Below, piece after piece: positions 28,035-36,744 of a stretch of 64,000 bases of DNA. Source of the stretch: an uncultured beta proteobacterium (GTDB lineage: Bacteria > Pseudomonadota > Gammaproteobacteria > Burkholderiales > Burkholderiaceae); contig CAIJNI010000040.1 of the NCBI GenBank assembly GCA_903821995.1, forward strand, positions 1-64,000, given 5' to 3'. Below the pieces are notes generated by a model that had not been told where the DNA came from, searched no databases, and saw nothing but the letters and a program-made list of their open reading frames with translations. Both the position numbers and the translations under genes were made by a program. Numbering within the stretch: the stretch's first letter is position 1; every line of letters starts with the position of its first letter.

Positions 28035-28685
28035 TTACTCTTTACCTTCTTTATCTTTCAACTTGGTTGCAGCAGGGGCAGCAGGTGCTTCAGGTGCTGC
28101 ACTTGGGACAGGCTCAGCAACTACAGCTGGAATCCTAGCAACTGCAATCACTGGATTATCTTGCTCTATATGAAGTGTTAAAGACACATTTTTGGGTAGC
28201 GCAATATCTTTGGCGTGAAGTGAAACACCAACTTCTAATGAACTTAAATCGACCTCAATAAATTCAGGGAGATCAACTGGAAGGCATGTGATTTCCAATT
28301 CATTAATGATATGGTTTATAACACCACCGCCTGTTTTAATGGCTGGTGAAACTTCTTCGCCCTTAAAGTGCAATGGAATCTTAACGTGTATTTTTTGATT
28401 AGCATCGATTCTTTGGAAATCAATGTGTAAAACTAATGGCTTAAAAGGATGCATTTGATAATCACGTAACAAAGCTTGTTGAACTTTGCCGGCAACTTCA
28501 ATTTCCAAAATAGATGAATGAAACGCTTCTTTTCTTAAAGAGTGGAACAGTGCATTGTGATCCAACTCAATCGCTTGCGGTAAGTCTGTTCCACCGTAAA
28601 TAATGCCCGGTGTTTTTCCAGAATTGCGCAGGCGGCGGCTCGCTCCAGTACCCTGTACGCTACGTTCGTAGGCAACAACTTTCAT
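28035..28685 (-). CDS. rplY: 50S ribosomal protein L25/general stress protein Ctc
   Basis: Binds 5S rRNA in the large subunit. 216 residues, the long (TL5/CTC) form: N-terminal 5S-binding beta barrel with the family start [19 protein letters not shown], then the C-terminal beta domain ([10 protein letters not shown] to VIAVARIP), and a low-complexity alanine/proline tail ending in charged residues. A good AGGAG site precedes the start. A sigma-70 promoter is present about 80 nt upstream, so the gene can be expressed independently of prs. Confidence 0.96.
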   Translation of the reverse strand: MKVVAYERSVQGTGASRRLRNSGKTPGIIYGGTDLPQAIELDHNALFHSLRKEAFHSSILEIEVAGKVQQALLRDYQMHPFKPLVLHIDFQRIDANQKIHVKIPLHFKGEEVSPAIKTGGGVINHIINELEITCLPVDLPEFIEVDLSSLEVGVSLHAKDIALPKNVSLTLHIEQDNPVIAVARIPAVVAEPVPSAAPEAPAAPAATKLKDKEGKE

Positions 28686-28768
28686 AATAACTCCTAATTA
28701 ATTAACTAATTAATCCCACAAAAATATGTGAGCTCTTCTGCGTTCGCGACCAAACGCAAAAGTACTAG

Positions 28769-28797
28769 ATTATAGCCTTTTTTGCTTAAAAAGCCAA
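28769..28797 (-). promoter_or_regulatory. Sigma-70 promoter of rplY
   Basis: On the minus strand TTGGCT (28797-28792), exactly 17 nt, then TATAAT (28774-28769). Transcription would begin near 28762, giving a leader of about 77 nt before the rplY ATG; the leader contains a small hairpin (GCGTT/AACGC, 28740-28757). The -35 box lies 4 nt from the end of the IS-like relic. Confidence 0.75.
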
Positions 28798-28801
28798 TTT
28801 A

Positions 28802-28960
28802 TTGACATCCTCCCCTCCCTAAAGTGAGAGGATTCCTACCACGCTTAGGCTGTAAGAGCATCGAAAGTCGTCTCGGTGGGTTCTTGCTTCACAGACCGAT
28901 CTAACGGCATCGGATCTCCACAATCTAACAAGCGCAGTCCGCGCTATTCTTCCCCGCCAT
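28802..28960 (-). ncRNA. Possible omega-RNA-like structured RNA
   Basis: On the minus strand the relic folds into successive hairpins: AGCGC/GCGCT (28945-28931), CCGAT/ATCGG (28913-28896) and a terminal ATCCTC/GAGGAT stem (28833-28807), with another stem CCTCGCCA/TGGCGGGG just upstream (28971-28952). The 3' ends of tnpB genes in this IS class encode the guide-bearing omega RNA, which ends at GTCAA followed by the guide. Transcription could come from prs read-through. Whether any RNA is made, or a TnpB exists elsewhere in the genome, cannot be seen here. Confidence 0.3.
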
Positions 28961-28975
28961 GAATGGCGAGGTTTG
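28802..28975 (-). mobile_element. Relic of the right end of an IS200/IS605-type tnpB element
   Basis: This fills most of the 302-nt gap between prs and rplY. Read on the minus strand it ends GGAATCCTC, 15 nt, GAGGATGTCAA, a pattern I recognise as the right end of IS605/IS1341-type elements carrying tnpB. Upstream of it a 32-codon open segment (28943-28848) includes DRSVKQEPTETTFDALTA and then a stop, resembling a TnpB C-terminal tail. An in-frame stop (TAG, 28944-28946) and the lack of any further coding sequence show that the transposase part is gone. No left end was found. Family assignment rests on pattern memory and needs a search. Confidence 0.6.
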
Positions 28976-28987
28976 TCGCGCATCCGA

Positions 28988-29941
28988 TCAATCGGCAAAC
29001 ATCGACATGACCGAATCGCCCTTACTAATTCTAACTAGGGTTTCTGCAAGGAGGGGGGCAATAGACAATACTCTAATCTTCTTCAGATTTTTTGCATCAT
29101 CTTTGAGTGGGATCGTATCAGTGACTACCACTTCATCTAATTCCGAATTGGTGATTCTACTTACCGCATCACCAGAGAGAACAGGGTGAGTGCAATAAGC
29201 CATGACGCTCTTAGCACCTCGCTCTTTTAAGACTTCTGCCGCTTTACATAAAGTGCCACCTGTATCAATCATGTCATCCATAATTACACATCTTCTACCG
29301 TCTACCTCACCAATAACATGCATGACTTCAGATACATTCGCTTTAGGTCTTCTTTTATCAATAATAGCCAGATCACAATTGAGTTGTTTAGCTAAAGCTC
29401 TTGCTCTAACAACGCCCCCAATATCAGGAGAGACAACAAGTAGGTCTGAGTCATTTTTACGATAGAGATCTTCGAGTAAGATGGGCGAGGCATAAATGTT
29501 GTCTACCGGAATATCAAAAAACCCCTGAATTTGATCAGCATGCAGGTCCATCGTCAGAACCCTTCCAACTCCAGCGACGGACTGAAGCATATTAGCGACG
29601 ATACGGGCGGAAATTGCGACCCTAGCAGAACGTGGACGACGATCTTGCCTAGCGTAGCCAAAGTAAGGTATTACCGCAGTAATAGTGCCTGCTGAAGCCC
29701 TTTTAAGGGCATCTACCATAATCATGAGTTCCATAAGTGTTTCATTTGACGGAGCGCAAGTTGGTTGAATAACTACAACATGTTTACCACGAACATTTTC
29801 TTGAATCTCAACTTGAATTTCCCCATCTGAAAATTTGCCAACAAAGGCTTTTCCTAGAGTGATTCCTAGCAAATCGGTAACATTTTTAGCTAAAACAGGA
29901 TTTGCGTTCCCAGTAAAAACTAACATGGATTCATTGCTCAT
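28988..29941 (-). CDS. prs: Ribose-phosphate pyrophosphokinase
   Basis: Makes PRPP from ribose-5-phosphate and ATP for nucleotide, histidine and tryptophan synthesis. 317 residues, normal. Characteristic parts: [29 protein letters not shown], the metal-site region [14 protein letters not shown], and the PRPP-binding loop [21 protein letters not shown] ribosome-binding site precedes the ATG. tRNA-Gln lies 62 nt upstream on the same strand; the IS-like relic begins within 15 nt after its stop. Confidence 0.97.
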   Translation of the reverse strand: MSNESMLVFTGNANPVLAKNVTDLLGITLGKAFVGKFSDGEIQVEIQENVRGKHVVVIQPTCAPSNETLMELMIMVDALKRASAGTITAVIPYFGYARQDRRPRSARVAISARIVANMLQSVAGVGRVLTMDLHADQIQGFFDIPVDNIYASPILLEDLYRKNDSDLLVVSPDIGGVVRARALAKQLNCDLAIIDKRRPKANVSEVMHVIGEVDGRRCVIMDDMIDTGGTLCKAAEVLKERGAKSVMAYCTHPVLSGDAVSRITNSELDEVVVTDTIPLKDDAKNLKKIRVLSIAPLLAETLVRISKGDSVMSMFAD

Positions 29942-30003
29942 ACCTACTCCTCGAAGAAATACGACAGACAGATGATATTAAAGGAAAATTTACTACTTGA
30001 AAG

Positions 30004-30080
30004 TGGCAGGGAAGGAAGGACTCGAACCTTCGAATGCCGGAATCAAAATCCGGTGCCTTAACCAACTTGGCGACTCCCCT
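30004..30080 (-). tRNA. tRNA-Gln (anticodon TTG)
   Basis: 77 nt including an encoded CCA. All arms are present: acceptor AGGGGAG with CTTCCCT (one G-U pair), anticodon stem CCGGA/TCCGG around TTTTGAT with anticodon TTG, and T arm GAAGG-TTCGAGT-CCTTC. The discriminator base is G, as in other tRNA-Gln. The first 23 nt also carry the last codons and the stop codon of ispE. Confidence 0.95.
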
Positions 30081-30957
30081 GTTGTTTGTTGCTGGATCGA
30101 ATCAAATTATAAGCGGGATGTTGATTTAACCCTCTCACAATAAATCCTCTCCAGTTAATTGGTAATTGAGACAGCATATTCTGGGCTTCAAAATGAGGTG
30201 GTAAGCGACAGAAAACTGCACTTCCAGAACCTGTCATCATCGGGTTAGAACCCGGAATCTTCATTTTAAGCCATTCTATTGCTTCTGTTACAACCAAATA
30301 CTTTTTCCGCGCAATTGGTTCTAGGTCATTACTTAAAAATGTCTTAGAACTTTCATACTCAGCAAAGTCTAATATTGTAATCTGACGATGATTTCTCGTC
30401 AATTCTGTGTCGTTAAATATTTCTTGAGTTGAAATACTAATTCCTGGATAAATTATAAAATAATCATAGGGTTGAAGATCAATAGCGGTTAGTTTTTCTC
30501 CAATGCCCTCTACAAAGGCGTTAACGCCGTTGATAAAAAAAGGTACATCGGCTCCTAATTTGATTCCCAAAGAACATAATTCTTCAATGGGCAGATGAGT
30601 TCGCCATAGTTCATTCAATGCAATCAAGGTGCTTGCAGCATCAGAAGATCCTCCACCCATACCTGCTCCAATTGGGATATTTTTATTTACTCTAATTTCT
30701 GCTCCTAGGGAGCTTTGGGTGTAATTTTGAAGCAATTGGGCAGCTCGAAGAACCAAGTCATCTTTTGCTTTGACGTTCGGTGTGGGGATTGAAAGTTCAA
30801 GACTAGGATTACTGAGGGCTTTAATTTCTATGGTGTCAAAAAGATTGACTAATTGAAATACGCTCTGAATCAGGTGGTAACCATCATGCCTCTGGCCCAC
30901 CACATGTAAAAAGAGATTTATTTTGGCTGGAGCCTGTATTTGATAAAAATCAGTCAT
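30058..30957 (-). CDS. ispE: 4-diphosphocytidyl-2-C-methyl-D-erythritol kinase
   Basis: GHMP-family kinase in the MEP pathway of isoprenoid synthesis. 299 residues. The substrate-side start QAPAKINLFLHVVGQRHDGYH and the ATP loop NIPIGAGMGGGSSDAAST are intact, and MTGSGSAVFCRL is the third motif. The reading frame does not end before the following tRNA-Gln: the last residues GSRQVG and the TAA are read from the 5' end of the tRNA, so the stop lies in the D arm. The start overlaps the TPR-LolB gene by 8 nt. Confidence 0.94.
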   Translation of the reverse strand: MTDFYQIQAPAKINLFLHVVGQRHDGYHLIQSVFQLVNLFDTIEIKALSNPSLELSIPTPNVKAKDDLVLRAAQLLQNYTQSSLGAEIRVNKNIPIGAGMGGGSSDAASTLIALNELWRTHLPIEELCSLGIKLGADVPFFINGVNAFVEGIGEKLTAIDLQPYDYFIIYPGISISTQEIFNDTELTRNHRQITILDFAEYESSKTFLSNDLEPIARKKYLVVTEAIEWLKMKIPGSNPMMTGSGSAVFCRLPPHFEAQNMLSQLPINWRGFIVRGLNQHPAYNLIRSSNKQQGSRQVG

Positions 30958-32455
30958 TCGGGATGTCGAATATCAGCTTGATATCAATATTATTTAAGCT
31001 GGTTTGGCGGGTTAGCGTTAGCTTTTGTAATTGATCTTTTTTTGCCCAATCATAAACAAGCACCCAGCCATCTTGTTCAATTTTTATAACTTGGCCTGAA
31101 TCGTTTCTTTGAATCACCCCTTGAGATCCTGGCCTTATAAAACCTGACAACCATGCTGGAAGACCTCGGGCTGGAATCGGTAAACTGATAGCCTGCTCAA
31201 TGAGGCTATCAGCATCGACTGCCTCATAAATTTTGCCATTCTGCTCTAATGTTGCCTTAGCAGGGCCAATGACTACCTTTGCGATGGAGGCTCCTAATGA
31301 TGAACGAATTTCAAGGTTGTCACTTTTCTCATCATGATCTAATGAAAAAGAGCCGCTACCGCCATTTTGCCCAGAAGAGCCGTTGACCTTAACAGCAAAT
31401 CTCCCATCCCAATGCCTCTTTGAATTGCTATCAAAAACTTCTGGAGCCGCCCAATCTGGACGAAGTCGCCTAAGGGTGTCCTTAAGTGTTTTATGGTTGG
31501 CGTCAATTGCTTCAACCTTTCGCCAAATAGTTTCAGCACCTTTGGCATCACCAAGAATCCAAAGGACCTCACCAAGGTGAGCACCCACTTCTACTTCAGG
31601 CAATTTCTCATATGATTCTTGTAATAAAGTTTTAGCAAGTGCAAGGTTGCCCAGTCGATAATTTACCCACGCTAAGCTATCTAAAATATAGGGGTCATCC
31701 GGAGCCATTTGATGCGCCTTTTGAATCATTTTGAGCGCCTCTGTCAGTTTGATGTTCCTATCAGCATAAGAATAGCCCAAGGCATTAAGAGCATTTTTAT
31801 TATTGGGATCTAGGCGAATAATAGATTTAAGAATAGCCTCCATGCTATCAATTCGACCTTCCTTTTCCTCACCCATTGAGTAAATAAACAATAAATCCTT
31901 ATTCTTGGTGAGGGGTTTGGTACCAGAAATAATTTTTGAAAAAGCCCGTATGGCACTATCTTCTTGTTTTGATCTGGAAATTAAAGTGCGCCATTGCTGT
32001 AAAAACTGGTCACGTTGTACAGGGAGTTTAGTACTTAAAAGACTAATGGCTGGGGCAATCACACTATCCCACTCATCGTTAAGCATCAATAAAGTAATCA
32101 TCACCTCTTTAGAGGTTGTGTCTGTTGTCGGCGAATATTCGGACCATAATTTAGAAGCCTCAAGAGCCGCAGCTGGGGATTTAGCAATTAAAGCAATCTC
32201 CATAGCTCGTTGAGCGATACGAGGGTCTTTCGTATCTTTTGCTAATGCTATTAAGGTTTGGAAAGCAGAGCCAGCATCCCCTCGTTGAAGTGCTATCTCA
32301 GAGGCGAGAAAAGAAAAAACTTGCTCAGAATATCGTGCCGGATTATTCTCAACAAATTGTAATTGAGCAATAGCATTAGAAAAAACTAAAAAGTTGCAAA
32401 TACAGCCAGAAAATAGCACATGACGAAAAAACGCCGTTAGTTTGAATTTATACAT
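30950..32455 (-). CDS. Exported TPR protein fused to a LolB-like domain
   Basis: 501 residues. An N-terminal signal segment ends near AIAQ (residue 31); a cysteine at FSGC (residue 18) could be a poor lipobox. Residues about 40-345 are tetratricopeptide-type repeats (for example NKNALNALGYSYADR, DPYILDSLAWVNYRLG). From about residue 348 (RHWDGRFAVKV) to the end, the sequence follows LolB: SGSFSLDH, LEIRSSLG, LPAWLSGF and NIDIKLIFD. LolB inserts lipoproteins into the outer membrane and is normally a separate lipoprotein gene at this position before ispE. The fusion leaves the LolB part with no signal or lipobox of its own. Confidence 0.85.
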   Translation of the reverse strand: MYKFKLTAFFRHVLFSGCICNFLVFSNAIAQLQFVENNPARYSEQVFSFLASEIALQRGDAGSAFQTLIALAKDTKDPRIAQRAMEIALIAKSPAAALEASKLWSEYSPTTDTTSKEVMITLLMLNDEWDSVIAPAISLLSTKLPVQRDQFLQQWRTLISRSKQEDSAIRAFSKIISGTKPLTKNKDLLFIYSMGEEKEGRIDSMEAILKSIIRLDPNNKNALNALGYSYADRNIKLTEALKMIQKAHQMAPDDPYILDSLAWVNYRLGNLALAKTLLQESYEKLPEVEVGAHLGEVLWILGDAKGAETIWRKVEAIDANHKTLKDTLRRLRPDWAAPEVFDSNSKRHWDGRFAVKVNGSSGQNGGSGSFSLDHDEKSDNLEIRSSLGASIAKVVIGPAKATLEQNGKIYEAVDADSLIEQAISLPIPARGLPAWLSGFIRPGSQGVIQRNDSGQVIKIEQDGWVLVYDWAKKDQLQKLTLTRQTSLNNIDIKLIFDIPND

Positions 32456-32493
32456 TTTTATATTCTAAACAACATTCTAATTTATAGCTCTTT

Positions 32494-33327
32494 ATGCCTG
32501 AACTCCCAGAAGTTGAAGTTACAAAACTAGGAATTGAACCTAAAGTTAAAGATAAAAAGGTTACTCAGGTAATTATCTATGATGGAAGGTTACGCTGGCC
32601 AGTTCCTAGTAACTTAAATCAAATTCTAAAAGGTCAAACTTGCTCTCAAATTTTAAGAAGAGGGAAGTATCTTTTACTCAGATTTGAGGAGGGAACATTA
32701 ATTATTCATTTGGGGATGACGGGCGTATTAAGAATTCAGCCTAAAGAAGAGCCGCCGCGAAAGCATGATCGCATAGAAATACAATTTAGAGATATTGCAT
32801 TGAGACTTCATGACCCTAGAAAATTTGGTGCCATGCTTTGGCATGAGCTAGAAGCTGGGGCTATTGAAGACCATCCCCTCATAGCAAAGTTAGGAGTAGA
32901 GCCATTTTCGGAGGAATTCAAAGAGTTATTAGGTGGACGCATACTCTATCAAAAGTCACGTAAAAGACTAGTTAGTATTAAGCAATTTTTATTAGCTGGT
33001 CAAGCTGTAGTTGGCGTAGGTAATATTTATTGTTCAGAAAGTTTATTTGAAGCCAAAATAAATCCAAAAACACCAGCAGGAAAAATATCAGAAAAAAGAT
33101 ACCAACTGTTAGCACACGCTATTAGAAAGGTACTTCAAAAAGCAATTGCAGCAGGTGGTAGCAGTATGAAGGACTTTGTAAATAGTGAAGGAGAACCGGG
33201 ACACTTTATGATGCAAACTAAAGTCTATGGACGAAAATCAGAATTGTGCCTCGTTTGTAAAAGCAAAATCACTCAGATTGTCCAAAATCAACGATCAACT
33301 TATTATTGTAAAAAATGTCAGAAGTAA
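32494..33327 (+). CDS. mutM: Formamidopyrimidine-DNA glycosylase
   Basis: Removes 8-oxoguanine and formamidopyrimidines from DNA. 277 residues. The mature N-terminus PELPEVE carries the catalytic proline and glutamate; GMTGVLRI and KFGAMLWHE follow, and the C-terminal zinc finger is CLVC...CKKC. The next gene mutY starts 13 nt before its stop, so the two halves of the oxidised-guanine repair system are cotranslated. Confidence 0.96.
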   Translation: MPELPEVEVTKLGIEPKVKDKKVTQVIIYDGRLRWPVPSNLNQILKGQTCSQILRRGKYLLLRFEEGTLIIHLGMTGVLRIQPKEEPPRKHDRIEIQFRDIALRLHDPRKFGAMLWHELEAGAIEDHPLIAKLGVEPFSEEFKELLGGRILYQKSRKRLVSIKQFLLAGQAVVGVGNIYCSESLFEAKINPKTPAGKISEKRYQLLAHAIRKVLQKAIAAGGSSMKDFVNSEGEPGHFMMQTKVYGRKSELCLVCKSKITQIVQNQRSTYYCKKCQK

Positions 33328-34424
33328 AAAATTTCGCAGCAAAATTGCTGACCTGGAGGAAAGCGTATGGGCGTCAAGGCTTACCTTGGCAAAATGAGAA
33401 GGATCCCTATAAGGTTTGGCTATCAGAGATTATGTTGCAACAAACCCAGGTTCTGACTGTCATTGAAAGATATCACTCATTTTTAAAAAGATTTCCAAAT
33501 ATAGACGTTCTAGCAAAATCCTCACAGGATGATGTGCTTCATGAGTGGGCAGGGTTAGGATATTACACAAGAGCGAGAAATTTACATCGATGCGCCCAAA
33601 TCATACATGAAAGTTTGAATAGTGAATTTCCAAAAAAAGCAGAGGAGCTTGAGCAGTTACCAGGCATTGGTCGATCAACCGCTGCTGCTATTGCTGCTTT
33701 TTGTTTTGAAGAAAGGGTAAGCATTTTAGATGGAAATGTGAAGCGGTTACTCTCTAGAGTGTTTGGAATTAGATCTATTATTTCTCAAGTACAAACCGAA
33801 AAGAAGCTTTTGGAAATTGCAGAGTCAATGCTGCCAAAGAATAAAAAAGATATGCCTGCCTATACTCAAGCTTTGATGGATTTTGGAGCTACAGTTTGTA
33901 AACCAAAGCAAGCCCTATGTCTAATTGATAAGAAAGAAGTAAGAAAGTGTATTTATCAAAACATTTGCTTTGCTTACCGCGAAGATCAGGTAGAGCTTAT
34001 ACCCCAAAAAATTAAAAAAGAAAAAACAAAAGAAGTGATGAGCGAAATGTTGTTAATCGTATCAAAAGGACATGTTCTTTTAGAGAAAAAAAGTGGTGAA
34101 GGAATCTGGGGTGGGTTGTGGTCATTGCCGGAAACGAAGTGGGTCGATAAGAATGAAGAATCAAATTTCGAATTAGCTATGTATGACGCGATATCAAAAA
34201 TAATTTCAAAAAAGCAATATCAAATCGGAAAAATTTATACGCCAAGACGGCATGTTTTTACACACCGAATTCTATATTTTCAGGTAAGACAAATAAATAT
34301 AGAAAATAAAAATAAGCTTGCCTCAGAAGATTGGATATGGTGCCCTATTGAGGATCTGAAAGGGTTTGGGTATCCGAAGCCCATTAAAGAATTGCTAAGT
34401 GATTTTTTTAATTTGACGCAATAG
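33315..34424 (+). CDS. mutY: A/G-specific adenine glycosylase MutY with lengthened Fe-S loop
   Basis: Removes adenine mispaired with 8-oxoguanine. 369 residues. The catalytic region is normal: EIMLQQTQV, the helix-hairpin-helix LEQLPGIGRSTAAAI and the aspartate in SILDGNVKRLLSR. The [4Fe-4S] cysteines have spacing C-x6-C-x9-C-x5-C (CKPKQALC, LIDKKEVRKC, IYQNIC) instead of C-x6-C-x2-C-x5-C, a seven-residue insertion between the second and third ligands. A C-terminal NUDIX-like domain for 8-oxoG recognition follows (GIWGGLWSLPE, RHVFTHRIL). Its 3' end overlaps convergent rapZ by 17 nt. Confidence 0.93.
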   Translation: MSEVKNFAAKLLTWRKAYGRQGLPWQNEKDPYKVWLSEIMLQQTQVLTVIERYHSFLKRFPNIDVLAKSSQDDVLHEWAGLGYYTRARNLHRCAQIIHESLNSEFPKKAEELEQLPGIGRSTAAAIAAFCFEERVSILDGNVKRLLSRVFGIRSIISQVQTEKKLLEIAESMLPKNKKDMPAYTQALMDFGATVCKPKQALCLIDKKEVRKCIYQNICFAYREDQVELIPQKIKKEKTKEVMSEMLLIVSKGHVLLEKKSGEGIWGGLWSLPETKWVDKNEESNFELAMYDAISKIISKKQYQIGKIYTPRRHVFTHRILYFQVRQINIENKNKLASEDWIWCPIEDLKGFGYPKPIKELLSDFFNLTQ

Positions 34425-35289
34425 TAATTTCGCGATGCCTTAAGAGTAGACTTAATCGATTATCAGGCGACTTAGATTGTTCAACGAATTGGTTGAATAA
34501 GTAATTAGCCATAGCTATTGATCGATGTTGACCTCCAGTACAGCCAATGGCAATTGTTAAATAGCTTCGCTGATCTAGCATGTATTTTGGCAGCCATTTC
34601 TTTATGAAAGACTCAATGTCTTTGGCTAAATCCAAAAAATCAGAATTCTTTAGTAAAAACTCTACAACGGCCTCATCATTGCCAGTTAAAGGACGCAAAC
34701 TTAAATCATAAAAAGGATTCGTTAAGCAGCGCACGTCAAATACAAGGTCTGCATCTTGAGGCAGGCCATGCTTAAATCCAAAAGATTCAAAAAGAAGTGT
34801 TAAGCCAGAATGTTGATGTTGAATCAAATCCAGCACCCAAGCTCTTAAAGTATTAGCTGAGATATTACTTGTGTCAATTTGGTGACCTAGTTCATTTAGG
34901 CCCTTCATCAAATCGCGTTCGAGTTGAATCGCCTCTATCAAAGAATTTTGAGGGTTCTCGTTCTTAGCATTTGATAGCGGATGTCTTCGACGAGTTTCTG
35001 AAAACCTCTTTACTAAGGACTCCGTTGATGAGTTGAGAAATATAAGTTGAACGTTGTATGATTTCGCAAGTTTTGAAAGTATTTCAGGTAATTCTATGAT
35101 TGATTTTCCACGCCTAGCATCTATTGCAATTGCCAATTTTTCAATACCGGATTGACTAAGATATGCAATTAAATTTTCCAATAAATTAATGGGTAAATTA
35201 TCAACACAATCATACCCGGCATCTTCCAAGGCATTTAATGCGACGGATTTACCTGATCCAGAAATCCCCGTGATTAAAAAAATACTCAT
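34408..35289 (-). CDS. rapZ: RNase adapter/nucleotide-binding protein RapZ
   Basis: 293 residues. The N-terminal P-loop GISGSGKS is at residues 8-15, followed by AGYDCVDNLP; the C-terminal domain carries YLTIAIGCTGGQHRS. In E. coli RapZ guides RNase E to a small RNA that controls glucosamine-6-phosphate synthase and responds to PTS-related signals; whether the same holds here is unknown. It lies 1 nt after hprK, at the end of the lpt-pts block. Confidence 0.94.
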   Translation of the reverse strand: MSIFLITGISGSGKSVALNALEDAGYDCVDNLPINLLENLIAYLSQSGIEKLAIAIDARRGKSIIELPEILSKLAKSYNVQLIFLNSSTESLVKRFSETRRRHPLSNAKNENPQNSLIEAIQLERDLMKGLNELGHQIDTSNISANTLRAWVLDLIQHQHSGLTLLFESFGFKHGLPQDADLVFDVRCLTNPFYDLSLRPLTGNDEAVVEFLLKNSDFLDLAKDIESFIKKWLPKYMLDQRSYLTIAIGCTGGQHRSIAMANYLFNQFVEQSKSPDNRLSLLLRHREITIASN

Positions 35290-35290
35290 C

Positions 35291-36268
35291 TTATTTCGGA
35301 GAAAGTTTAGATGTCAACTCAGATTGCATAAGTTCCTTCTGGCGATTTATAAAATCTTCAAGTGTATTAATGCCACGAAGCTGCAAAATAGTATTTCGGA
35401 CTGCGGCCTCAACCAAAACTGCCAAATTTCGACCTTCGGCAACTTGAATTTTGACAGTACGAATTGGTACGTCGATAACATCAATAAATTGTGGTTCTAA
35501 TGGAAGACGGTCAAATTCTCCATCTTGTCGCTTTACTAATTGAACAATTAATCTTAACTTCAGTTTTCGTCTGACAGCAGTCTCACCAAAAATTGTTCTG
35601 ATATCTAGAAGTCCTAAGCCTCTTACTTCAAGAAGGTCGCGTAATATTGGTGGACATCTACCTTCAACATAATCTGAACCTAATTTAGCAAAATCAACAG
35701 CGTCGTCAGCTACTAGTCCATGCCCGCGAGAAATTAACTCTAGTCCAAGTTCGCTTTTACCAAGTCCAGATTCACCCGTAATTAAGACTCCTAGACCTAA
35801 AATGTCTAAAAAAACACCATGTAATGTAATTCGAGGCGCGCCAATTTTTGTTAAATAGACCCTGAGATGATCTATTACCTCTGCTGACGGGACTGGTGTT
35901 TTAAAAAGAGGAGTAGAACTTCGCTGGCAATATAGCATCAGTTCTGGATGCGGTTGCTCGCCATCTGCAACAACAAGGCAAGGCGGTTTTTTAGCCATTA
36001 AATCAACTAACTGTAAGCGGCGCATATCAAGATTTAACTGATTTAAGTAATTTATTTCAGCTTCTCCATACACTTGTAGTCGACTTGGATGAATCAAATT
36101 CAGGTGACCCACTAAGTCTGAAGAAGATGTTGCTTGATTAACGAGTTGTGAATCAAAGCACCTATCAGCTCCTTCTTGGCCTTCAATCCACTGTAATTTT
36201 AAATCCTGACAATTATCATCAAAGACTGTTTGGGCACTCACTCCCAAAAGGGAGAATTGTTGTCTCAT
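35291..36268 (-). CDS. hprK: HPr kinase/phosphorylase
   Basis: Phosphorylates and dephosphorylates Ser46 of HPr. 325 residues. The P-loop GESGLGKS is at 165-172, followed by [17 protein letters not shown], and the signature [15 protein letters not shown] and the later [10 protein letters not shown] are intact. The HPr at 2935-3204 keeps Ser46, giving the enzyme a target in the same window. In proteobacteria the role of this enzyme is regulatory and poorly defined compared with Firmicutes. It lies 2 nt after ptsN. Confidence 0.95.
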   Translation of the reverse strand: MRQQFSLLGVSAQTVFDDNCQDLKLQWIEGQEGADRCFDSQLVNQATSSSDLVGHLNLIHPSRLQVYGEAEINYLNQLNLDMRRLQLVDLMAKKPPCLVVADGEQPHPELMLYCQRSSTPLFKTPVPSAEVIDHLRVYLTKIGAPRITLHGVFLDILGLGVLITGESGLGKSELGLELISRGHGLVADDAVDFAKLGSDYVEGRCPPILRDLLEVRGLGLLDIRTIFGETAVRRKLKLRLIVQLVKRQDGEFDRLPLEPQFIDVIDVPIRTVKIQVAEGRNLAVLVEAAVRNTILQLRGINTLEDFINRQKELMQSELTSKLSPK

Positions 36269-36270
36269 GA

Positions 36271-36729
36271 TTAATGAGCAAGACTAGAGGTGAAAATTTC
36301 AAGCAATGCACTGACAGTTGTCGCTTCTTGAAGGGCTGTTCTTCTTGATTTGTCTGATAATATCTGGGCGATTTCTGATAAAAGATCTAAATGTTTCTGG
36401 TTTGCTTGTTCAGGGACAAGAAGAAACAAGACTAGATTGACTGGAATGCCATCTTCAGCATGAAAATCGACCCCATTACTCAAGCGATAAAAGCTGGCTA
36501 ATGAATTTTTTAAACCCTTCACTCTTCCGTGGGGGATGGCTACCCCAACACCTAAGCCTGTAGACCCTAATGCCTCACGAGCCAAAAGACAGTTTTCGAT
36601 GAGACTCTTATCCAGATGTGAATGTATAGAAAAGTCCGAACTCGCCATTTGAAATAATTCACTGACATCCTTTATTGGGATATCGATGTGAATATTTTCG
36701 GAATGGAGTATTTCGGCGAGTTCGAGCAT
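36271..36729 (-). CDS. ptsN: PTS IIA-like nitrogen regulatory protein (EIIA-Ntr)
   Basis: 152 residues with the phospho-histidine His67 in [12 protein letters not shown]. Receives phosphate from HPr and acts as a regulator (in E. coli, on potassium uptake and phosphate sensing). In most relatives it sits downstream of rpoN; here hpf is its upstream neighbour and rpoN is missing from the block. The 15-nt gap to hpf suggests cotranscription. Confidence 0.95.
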   Translation of the reverse strand: MLELAEILHSENIHIDIPIKDVSELFQMASSDFSIHSHLDKSLIENCLLAREALGSTGLGVGVAIPHGRVKGLKNSLASFYRLSNGVDFHAEDGIPVNLVLFLLVPEQANQKHLDLLSEIAQILSDKSRRTALQEATTVSALLEIFTSSLAH

Positions 36730-36744
36730 AAACTTATTATAGAA

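Noticed and set aside
28959..29189. Plus-strand reading frame across the relic and prs end
   Set aside because: It is the antisense of prs plus the hairpin region, with no recognisable protein family.
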